DNA from: Prevotella sp.
GTDB taxonomy: Bacteria; Bacteroidota; Bacteroidia; Bacteroidales; Bacteroidaceae
Reading direction: 5' to 3'
Assembly (NCBI GenBank): GCA_017632825.1
Contig: JAGBQP010000029.1
Coordinates: 1-5,698 of the forward strand
Length of the DNA stretch: 5,698 nucleotides
The number at the start of each line of letters is the position of its first letter. Position 1 is the first letter of the stretch. The position numbers were made by a program, and so were the translations under genes. Shown here piece after piece: positions 1 to 5,698 of the stretch. A model generated the notes under the pieces. That model was not told the DNA's origin and made no database searches. It saw nothing but the letters and a program-made list of their open reading frames with translations.

Positions 1-1478
1 AACATTGATGAACTGGTAATAGTCATTTCTCCACCAAATGCACTATATATATCATAGAGCTGACATCCCCAATAGTTACCTTTCGAACCACCTAGAAAAA
101 GTTCATTTATATCGCCATCACCGTATTGGCCAGCAGCTGGCAGGAAGATATATTTATCTACGACCTTGTTTCCCGAAGCATCCTTCTTATAAAAGAAACG
201 ACCATTAACACCATTCAGAGTTCCCCATTCCGTGACGACGCCAAACCTCAACATCCTGAACTGCTGAGTGGTAGGCATCTTCCACATACTACCCCAGTTG
301 ACCGTAGCTGCATCGTCGGCAGCCTCAAGGACAGTCTTGTTGTCCACTAAGCCGTATTCGCTGTTGTTACAATATTTTGTCATCGAATGTTCTGTACCAT
401 TACACCAACGATAGCTTGACCAAACATAACCGTCCGATTTGCCTTCTTTCCATGTCATAGGATCTAAACTGCTATAATATGGCTCAGGGTCTCCCCATGC
501 AAAATAGTCACCATATTCTTCGGGTACAGAGGCACCTACATTACATGTTGCCCAGATGGTACCATCAGACAATCCGAGATCCACGGCACCACCTCCGTTC
601 CCCTGTGTGAGTGACAATGTGGGACGATAGAACATACTTGCCTGTAGCGACGGTACTGCAGATCCAGAATAGTTGGCTTCTGTTGTGAAAACCATAAAAT
701 CCTTAACACCTGTGATCTCCGGATCCATAGCTACATATATCGACCCATCGGGCTCGGAGCCACTAACCACATAAAGAGTGGAGTTTGTCCCGTTGTCTCT
801 GATAACTAAAACGTTTATGCCTGTGAGTCTGTTTCCAACACATGTAAATCTGAACCTGCATATGGCATACAGATTCTCAAGTTTCACTATTTCCCTTAGC
901 GACCCTGTGGCACCGTTCACGACAAGATTTCCGTCTGCCACGGCAACGTCATATTTGCTTGAGATGGTATTGAGTGTACCATCTTGACCTCTTTTGAGGT
1001 GGTTCTCTTTTATACCGTTCTCCGTACCTGCATCAGCTGCAGAAAACGGGTAAACAATCTTCACGCTCTGACCGTCAGCGGGAGAATCTGTGAGATCTGC
1101 CTCAACAGTCGCAGAGCCTGTAGATGTAACTTTGGAAATCGTTGCCTCATGAACGAGGCCGCCATATATCAGCGCAATCTTCTCACCTTCCACCCACTCT
1201 GCATCAAGGACATTATCCCCTTCATCTGGTGTCTTTATTACTCGACGACCATTGATGCAGTCTTCCTTGCCATATTCACCATCCACGTCAAAGCCAACAT
1301 CCATCGGTTTGGCATGATTGATATTGACGCTTTTGCTACCCAGTTCTGCAACGAAGTGGATTCTGCTTGATTCTGGTTGTTTCTGCTCCGACATTTCCTC
1401 CACGTCATTGGTCTCGCCACACGCCATGAAGAGCAATGCCGCTATCATCGTAAAATAGAAATAAAGTGTCCTCATCAT
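1..1478 (-). CDS. Fimbrillin-like / FISUMP-domain lipoprotein, partial (3' end beyond the left edge)
   Basis: The frame is open for 492 codons from ATG at 1478 to the left edge with no stop, so the C-terminus is missing. The start is fixed by an in-frame TAA directly before ATG-ATG. Residues 1-20 form a lipoprotein signal peptide ending in a lipobox (FMAC, lipidated Cys20); the acidic stretch after it (GETNDVEE) resembles the Bacteroidota surface-export signal. Residues of about 40-290 look like a Mfa/fimbrillin-like region: a Trp-x-x-Gly-Glu motif near W95 (EWVEGEKIALIY), then beta-rich sequence with a VYPFSAAD segment. From V299 a FISUMP domain (Fibrobacter succinogenes major paralogous domain, C-type-lectin-like by family inference) is clear: VDLGLSDGTIWATCNVGA, EEYGDYFAWGDPEP, YRWCNGT, KYCNNSEYG, DDAATVNWG, WKMPT, IFLPAAG and YWG. 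Conserved cysteines include C312, C359 and C370. Probably only the last few dozen residues are missing. It starts 17 bases after the small protein gene and sits downstream of a SusCD pair, so a surface-binding or adhesin role is plausible but not shown. Domain identity is firm for FISUMP, less so for fimbrillin. Confidence 0.88.
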   Translation of the reverse strand, partial: MMRTLYFYFTMIAALLFMACGETNDVEEMSEQKQPESSRIHFVAELGSKSVNINHAKPMDVGFDVDGEYGKEDCINGRRVIKTPDEGDNVLDAEWVEGEKIALIYGGLVHEATISKVTSTGSATVEADLTDSPADGQSVKIVYPFSAADAGTENGIKENHLKRGQDGTLNTISSKYDVAVADGNLVVNGATGSLREIVKLENLYAICRFRFTCVGNRLTGINVLVIRDNGTNSTLYVVSGSEPDGSIYVAMDPEITGVKDFMVFTTEANYSGSAVPSLQASMFYRPTLSLTQGNGGGAVDLGLSDGTIWATCNVGASVPEEYGDYFAWGDPEPYYSSLDPMTWKEGKSDGYVWSSYRWCNGTEHSMTKYCNNSEYGLVDNKTVLEAADDAATVNWGSMWKMPTTQQFRMLRFGVVTEWGTLNGVNGRFFYKKDASGNKVVDKYIFLPAAGQYGDGDINELFLGGSKGNYWGCQLYDIYSAFGGEMTITSSSM

Positions 1479-1495
1479 TTATGACTGGCAATAAT

Positions 1496-1720
1496 CTAAA
1501 CCGTTGTTTCTTTCCATCGACATTCGCATAATGAAATATGTTCACATGCAGACTTTGAGTTATCTCTTCCTTGGCTCAATGGGTCGTAGTCTTCACTATA
1601 ATCCTTGTACGGGTCGAGAGACATTGTGAGTAATGCCTCATTGGCAGCATCCAAGTGCATCACATTCACCTTAGGTACAATATATTCACGCCAGTGTTTA
1701 TTTACGTTGTTCTTTTTCAT
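1496..1720 (-). CDS. Small hypothetical protein (74 aa) between susD and the FISUMP lipoprotein
   Basis: This is a complete 74-codon frame with ATG at 1720 and TAG at 1496. Its coding status is supported by its place in a same-strand gene series and the 17-base gap to the next start. The N-terminal half has a pattern I associate with short uncharacterised Bacteroidales proteins: a basic start (MKKNN), then Tyr-Ile-x-Pro (YIVPKVNVMHLDAANEALL), then a Ser/Asp/Tyr-rich acidic stretch (SLDPYKDYSEDYDP). No signal peptide, lipobox or transmembrane segment is visible, which suggests a cytoplasmic protein or a small precursor. The C-terminal tail is unusual, with C59, H61, C65 and C67 in CEHISLCEC, a spacing that could bind metal or form disulfides. 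A weak GGA lies just before the ATG. The function is unknown. It could be a chance frame, but the family-like N-terminus argues against that. Confidence 0.6.
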   Translation of the reverse strand: MKKNNVNKHWREYIVPKVNVMHLDAANEALLTMSLDPYKDYSEDYDPLSQGRDNSKSACEHISLCECRWKETTV

Positions 1721-1773
1721 GTTTCCGTATACTAAGTATCAATTACGATTTCTCCAATATGACATTATGAAAT

Positions 1774-1832
1774 GCCCTTAATCTGAATCATTGTCTATTT
1801 CTGACGAGCAAGGCAATGATCAGAAAAAGGGC
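1774..1832 (-). repeat. Imperfect inverted repeat: intercistronic stem-loop between susD and the small protein gene
   Basis: Arms at 1774-1793 and 1814-1832 are complementary and flank a 20-base loop (1794-1813). On the transcribed strand the first arm is GCCCTTTTTCTGATCATTG and the second CAATGATTCAGATTAAGGGC. By hand pairing these give 17 base pairs (6 outer and 11 inner), interrupted by a two-by-two T/T mismatch and one bulged base. The structure begins about 20 bases after the susD stop and occupies nearly half of the 132-base gap. No T-tract follows the second arm on the minus strand, so it does not look like a classic intrinsic terminator. An mRNA-stabilising or processing hairpin that uncouples susCD from the downstream genes is one reading, and a partial terminator or attenuator another. 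The rest of the gap (1721-1852) shows no clear Bacteroidota -33/-7 promoter to my eye. Confidence 0.6.
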
Positions 1833-1852
1833 TCCCCAATCAAGCTGTTTTA

Positions 1853-3580
1853 TTATTTATTATAACCAGGGTTCTGCTTGAGGTTGGTATTAAGATTTAA
1901 CACGGCATACGGTATTGGGTAAACATTCGTATAGCCTTGTGTATCGTTGTTGAAGTCGCCGGCTGAGGCGTTGTGCCATACTCCCGTGTAGCGATCTTCA
2001 GTGGGCTGAGTGAAGGTACAGAAGCGTACCTGATCCTGACGACGAGTGCCTTCCCATGCCAGTTCGAGCATACGCTCGTCAAGAACATCGTTCAGCGTAA
2101 GTGTAGTACGTGGTTTGGCATTAACACGAGCACGAACATCATTGATAAGAGCAAGGGCTGCACCAGCGTTACCCAAACGATATTCAGCCTCAGCCTTTAG
2201 CAGGAGGGCATCAGCAAAGCGCCAGATAACGAGATCGTTGTTCATAGACACCTGTATGGTAGTAGAACGGTCATATTCGTACTTCTTGAATCGGGCTCCT
2301 GCACACTTCACCGTATGTGCGTCAGCGCCTGCTGGGAAGTCAACGGCTGCTGCCAATGGCATGTATTCAAGATCATTACCAGTCGCACCGTCCTCTACAG
2401 GTCCACCACACTCGTCAACATAGTCTTTATCGGCATAGAAGTTTAAAGCCAGACGCGGATCCACATCCTCGGTACCATAGCCGAAAATATTCATCTCATG
2501 TATGGTGGCACAAGCACCATTCCAACCAGAATAGCCAATGGCACCGGCATGATTATAGTGGAGTGAGCGCATGCGGTTGTAGTCTTCAACCTTATAGATC
2601 TTATCGTCATTCGGTCGTACCCATATATTCTCTTTAGAATTGTCATTTGCAATGCAGAAATTGTCGGAATATACTGGCTGCAATGAGTAGCCGAGGGCCT
2701 CAATCTGGTCAACACAGTACTTTACGGTTTCCCACGCATTACGCTGTGTTCCGTCTACAGTAATTTTAATATCCTTACCCGACTGGGACACGGCAGCACC
2801 CTTCGACTCACTGGCTGTGCAGGCACCACTCAGATCATCGCCTACGAACGACTGGTATGATGTGGGAGAGGTGTTGTCTATCGTATAAACAGGAGCATTA
2901 ACAGCACATTTTGCCATGCACATATAGGCCACAGCCTTTGTTATACGTCCATAGTATTCACCTGCATTCTGACATTTGCCTTCAGAAAGATACGGAAGAC
3001 AAGCCTCCAGTTCTTCTACCACAAATTTGAACACCTCGGAACGGTTTGACTGAGCCACATCGGATATACCTGTAGTAGAAGACGTTACCAAAGGGATCTG
3101 TCCCCAAAGATCCATTGCGTTATAGTAGTACAAAGCACGTAGCGCACGCAATTCATAAATATATGTTTCACAATCAGGATTTTCTTCCTTGAAGTTTTCA
3201 AGCTTGTCGATAGAGGAGTTGCAAAGGCCTATAACACCATACAAATTATTCCAAATGTTATTGTATGTGTCGACCGAGGGTTCAAAATTGTGCAAGAAGA
3301 TATTCTGCCACTTACCGCCATCAACCCAGTCGCCCTGGCGTCCAGGTAGCATGGTTGCATCTGAAGAAAACTCTTGCAGGGTGTGCACACTACTTCCATC
3401 GCTGCCATACAGACCATTTTTTATGGCAGAATAGACGTTTGCAACGGTATTTACATAAATCAAATTAGAACTTTTAAAAGCTTCTGCCTCACTGAATTTG
3501 CTCTTTGGAGTCTCTTCAAGCGAGCAGCTTGCCAGCAGTACTGCTGACAGAAGTAATGAGCCAAATATATACTTTTTCAT
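1853..3580 (-). CDS. SusD/RagB-like outer-membrane lipoprotein (nutrient-binding partner of SusC)
   Basis: Complete 575-residue protein with ATG at 3580, ending in TAA followed at once by a second TAA. Members of this family sit on the outer leaflet of the outer membrane and close over the SusC barrel as a hinged lid that binds the incoming ligand. Residues 1-18 are a signal peptide (MKKYIFGSLLLSAVLLAS) with lipidated Cys19; the following SLEETP is acidic and fits surface export. The N-terminal helical part carries family-typical TPR-like segments such as ELRALRALYYYNAMDLWGQI. The C-terminal SusD_RagB region is clear: DLVIWRFADALLLKAEAEY from D449, then ALALINDVRARV, LDERMLELAWEGTRRQD around W509, and the terminal VYPIPYAVLNLN...QNPGY. 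Length is in the upper normal range and I see no frameshift. It begins 30 bases after the SusC stop, so the two are almost surely co-transcribed. The ligand cannot be deduced: SusD relatives serve glycans as well as, in RagB, peptides. Confidence 0.96.
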   Translation of the reverse strand: MKKYIFGSLLLSAVLLASCSLEETPKSKFSEAEAFKSSNLIYVNTVANVYSAIKNGLYGSDGSSVHTLQEFSSDATMLPGRQGDWVDGGKWQNIFLHNFEPSVDTYNNIWNNLYGVIGLCNSSIDKLENFKEENPDCETYIYELRALRALYYYNAMDLWGQIPLVTSSTTGISDVAQSNRSEVFKFVVEELEACLPYLSEGKCQNAGEYYGRITKAVAYMCMAKCAVNAPVYTIDNTSPTSYQSFVGDDLSGACTASESKGAAVSQSGKDIKITVDGTQRNAWETVKYCVDQIEALGYSLQPVYSDNFCIANDNSKENIWVRPNDDKIYKVEDYNRMRSLHYNHAGAIGYSGWNGACATIHEMNIFGYGTEDVDPRLALNFYADKDYVDECGGPVEDGATGNDLEYMPLAAAVDFPAGADAHTVKCAGARFKKYEYDRSTTIQVSMNNDLVIWRFADALLLKAEAEYRLGNAGAALALINDVRARVNAKPRTTLTLNDVLDERMLELAWEGTRRQDQVRFCTFTQPTEDRYTGVWHNASAGDFNNDTQGYTNVYPIPYAVLNLNTNLKQNPGYNK

Positions 3581-3610
3581 AATAATATTTCTGTTTTTCT
3601 TATTCTTATG

Positions 3611-5698
3611 TTAGAAGTTAACTGACAGTGAAAGGGTGAAAGTACGACAGAGCGGATAGATCTGCTTGTCATCGAGACCGATGTTATCTGAGAGACTGGC
3701 AGAATTGATCATTGGAGTCAGACCGTTATATCCGGTAAACGTACAGATATTGTTACATGACAACGCCAGACGAAGGTTCTGAATCCAGTTGACGCCAAGA
3801 GCCTCTTTAGTAAAGTTGTATCCCAGCGAAGCATATTCAAAGTTCATATAGTCTCCTCTCTCCAACCAGTAGTCGGAAATCTGAATATCATATATACCCT
3901 TACCACCATTCTGCGTCTGCGCACCACTCAGAACGTTATATGTGGGGAAGTTGCTCATGTTGTTATATGTCATAGAAGTACCATTGTAGATCTTATGACC
4001 AAAAGCTCCATTGAACTGCATTGTCAGATCCCAGTTCTTATACTTAAAATTGAAATCCCAACCAAGATAATATTTAGGAATTGCCTGTCCGCATACGCGA
4101 CGGTCGCCACTATCACCTGTATCAATGCTTCCGCTTTCGTCGAGATCTTCAAGAATATACTGTCCATTCTCGTCAATACCTATGCAATGAGGCAGATAGA
4201 ACACGCCGATAGGTTGTCCTTCAATGAGATAAGACACGCCAGTGTTCTGTGTCAAGCCCGCTGCACTGACATTAGAAACAGCAATATGCTCGCTCGTTGT
4301 CAGAGGCTGTCCCATATAGGTACCACTCAAGCTCTTCAGTTTGTTCTTTTGATATGCGAAGTTCACACCAGAATTGAATACGAAATCCTTTGTTCGCACG
4401 ATATCGCCACGAATACCGAGTTCGAAACCCGTATTGGTCATCTCACCCATATTAGCAAGCAAGCGATCGTATGTGAATGGAGGAACGGGCACCGTATATG
4501 TGTATAGCATGTCGCTTGTAGTAGAGGTATACCAGTCAAATGTTACATTCAAACGATTCTTCCACATAGAAAGGTCGAAACCTGCATCAAAAGTCTTCTT
4601 CACCTCCCACTTCAGGTCAGGATTGCTGTTTGAAGTTACCGCAAACGTAGTAGTGTTGACACCATTCACTGAGGTCACGCCGTTAGGCTCCATCAGAGCC
4701 AATGAATTATACGGGTTGATTGCATCCTGATTACCCGTAACACCATAACCTACACGTAGCTTCAACATGTCAACATTGCGGAAACGCTTCATAAAAGCCT
4801 CATTGCTGACAACCCATGCTGCAGATGCAGAAGGGAACACACCCCATTTCTTGCCACTTCCGAGCTTTGAAGAACCATCAGTACGGAAATTCACTGTTGC
4901 TATATAACGATCATTAAACATATAGTTCACACGAGCCATATAAGAACTGAGTGTATATTCATTAGCATCCGACTGGTTGTCGCCCCATGCCACATTGGCA
5001 CCAGCCTTCAGGTTGTTATACTTGAAGAAGTTTGTCTCAAAGCCCCTTGCCTGCGTACAGTGCCAGAAAGTATTGTAGCGTTGTCCTTCCATCAGGGCGA
5101 GTGCATCAATGTGATGCTTGCCAAAATCCTTCGAGTAGTTCAACATGATGTTACCCATCAGGTCCTTACGCGTGGTATTTGCAATATATGCCCAACCGTT
5201 ACCGTTGAGTTCGCCCTGTCGGATGTCATTTGGAATATAGTACTTATTATCTCGGTTCCAATATGAGTAAGAACCAAAAGCTGACAAGGTCAGACCGTCC
5301 AGAATAGTCCATGTTGCTTTACCGTGAACATTGGCAGAGGTATCCTTATAATAGTTGGAAATTTCAAGCTGTCCCAGCGGATTATAGATTTCGTTGGCAA
5401 GCAAGTCCTCATCCCACACACCGTCAGCATTCTTATGATTAGGATAAGTAGGATTATAAGCGGCTGCCGAATAGAACATTTTTTGCATATTGTACTGGAT
5501 ATGACCATCACGCTGTGATCCCAGAACGCCAAGCTCCAATTTCAAGTGCTTGTTGAATGCATATTGTGTTCCGTCAAGTTTCACTGTCCAATTCTTCATG
5601 TCAGAATTCTTCAAGGCACCTTGCTTCTCGATATAGCCGAGAGAAGCACGCATGGTGGAGTTCTCACTTCCAGAAGAGAACGCAATATTATGATTTTG
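3611..5698 (-). CDS. SusC/RagA-like TonB-dependent outer-membrane transporter, partial (5' end beyond the right edge)
   Basis: The frame is open from the right edge to TAA at 3611, giving 695 residues of a protein usually about 1000 long. The missing part should hold the signal peptide, carboxypeptidase-regulatory-like domain, TonB box and most or all of the plug. An ATG at 5651-5653 is internal: the 15 codons before it (QNHNIAFSSGSENST) continue the family pattern. What remains is mainly the 22-strand beta-barrel. Family signatures, numbered from the first visible codon, are MRASLGYIEKQG (about 16-27), VNFRTDGSSKLG around F271, WGVFPSASAAW (285-295), LRVGYGVTGNQD (314-325), NPDLKWE, an acidic loop DLDESGSIDTGD (518-529) that matches an EF-hand-type calcium-binding pattern, and GQAIPKYYLGWDF. 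The chain ends LSLSVNF, a beta-signal with terminal Phe for BAM-dependent insertion. The transporter imports ligand captured by the adjacent SusD protein, powered by TonB-ExbBD. The substrate is unknown. Confidence 0.96.
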   Translation of the reverse strand, partial: QNHNIAFSSGSENSTMRASLGYIEKQGALKNSDMKNWTVKLDGTQYAFNKHLKLELGVLGSQRDGHIQYNMQKMFYSAAAYNPTYPNHKNADGVWDEDLLANEIYNPLGQLEISNYYKDTSANVHGKATWTILDGLTLSAFGSYSYWNRDNKYYIPNDIRQGELNGNGWAYIANTTRKDLMGNIMLNYSKDFGKHHIDALALMEGQRYNTFWHCTQARGFETNFFKYNNLKAGANVAWGDNQSDANEYTLSSYMARVNYMFNDRYIATVNFRTDGSSKLGSGKKWGVFPSASAAWVVSNEAFMKRFRNVDMLKLRVGYGVTGNQDAINPYNSLALMEPNGVTSVNGVNTTTFAVTSNSNPDLKWEVKKTFDAGFDLSMWKNRLNVTFDWYTSTTSDMLYTYTVPVPPFTYDRLLANMGEMTNTGFELGIRGDIVRTKDFVFNSGVNFAYQKNKLKSLSGTYMGQPLTTSEHIAVSNVSAAGLTQNTGVSYLIEGQPIGVFYLPHCIGIDENGQYILEDLDESGSIDTGDSGDRRVCGQAIPKYYLGWDFNFKYKNWDLTMQFNGAFGHKIYNGTSMTYNNMSNFPTYNVLSGAQTQNGGKGIYDIQISDYWLERGDYMNFEYASLGYNFTKEALGVNWIQNLRLALSCNNICTFTGYNGLTPMINSASLSDNIGLDDKQIYPLCRTFTLSLSVNF

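Noticed and set aside
1..584. FISUMP domain as the variable target of a diversity-generating retroelement
   Set aside because: C-type-lectin-like domains can be such targets, but no template repeat, reverse transcriptase or adenine-biased variable region is visible and the 3' end of the gene is outside the window.
984..1370. A 128-codon plus-strand frame
   Set aside because: It is antisense to the fimbrillin-FISUMP lipoprotein, whose frame is continuous and family-like across this stretch. The plus-strand translation shows no recognisable domain.
1729..1739. Small palindrome ATAC-TAA-GTAT just upstream of the small protein start
   Set aside because: Four-base arms in AT-rich sequence are expected by chance and no second copy was seen in the gap.
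1826..1840. GGGGAGCCCTTTTT after the susD stop as an intrinsic terminator
   Set aside because: The T-run suggests one, but the preceding hairpin would have only three or four pairs, and the CCCTTTTT bases belong to the first arm of the larger stem-loop.
2046..2423. A 125-codon plus-strand frame antisense to susD
   Set aside because: Low-complexity Ser/Ala/Arg-rich translation, as expected from the opposite strand of the conserved SusD C-terminal region.
3995..4507. A 170-codon plus-strand frame inside the transporter gene
   Set aside because: It lies wholly antisense to a strongly conserved SusC region, its translation resembles no family I know, and it has no operon partner. It is a shadow of the real gene.
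5651..5653. ATG as the start of the transporter
   Set aside because: The frame stays open upstream to the window edge with SusC-like residues, and a start here would leave no signal peptide or plug. It is an internal methionine.

Overview
The window reads as part of a polysaccharide-utilisation-type (SusCD) locus from a member of the Bacteroidota, most likely a Bacteroidales species of the Prevotella/Bacteroides kind. This rests on protein families (SusC/RagA barrel, SusD/RagB lipoprotein, fimbrillin-like plus FISUMP lipoprotein), on Bacteroidota-style lipoprotein signals with acidic residues after the lipid cysteine, and on AT-rich translation starts without strong Shine-Dalgarno sites. The genus is an inference.

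All four supported genes lie on the minus strand, so transcription runs from the right edge to the left. In that order they are: (1) the C-terminal two thirds of a SusC-like TonB-dependent outer-membrane transporter, whose 5' end is beyond the right edge; (2) a complete SusD-like surface lipoprotein, 30 bases after the transporter; (3) a 132-base intergenic gap dominated by a strong imperfect inverted repeat; (4) a 74-residue small protein; and (5) 17 bases later, a lipoprotein with a fimbrillin-like N-terminal region and a FISUMP C-terminal domain. This last gene is open from its start at 1478 to the left edge, so it is cut off before its stop codon.

SusC and SusD normally form a lidded transporter in which the SusD lipoprotein captures an oligomeric ligand and SusC imports it using TonB energy. 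The lipoprotein downstream sits where surface glycan-binding proteins are usually encoded, so it may be an accessory ligand-binding or surface protein. The window holds no glycoside hydrolase, lyase, peptidase, sulfatase or regulator, so the substrate cannot be named. The least ordinary parts are the stem-loop between susD and the downstream genes, the small protein with a Cys/His-rich tail, and the fimbrillin-FISUMP lipoprotein as third partner.
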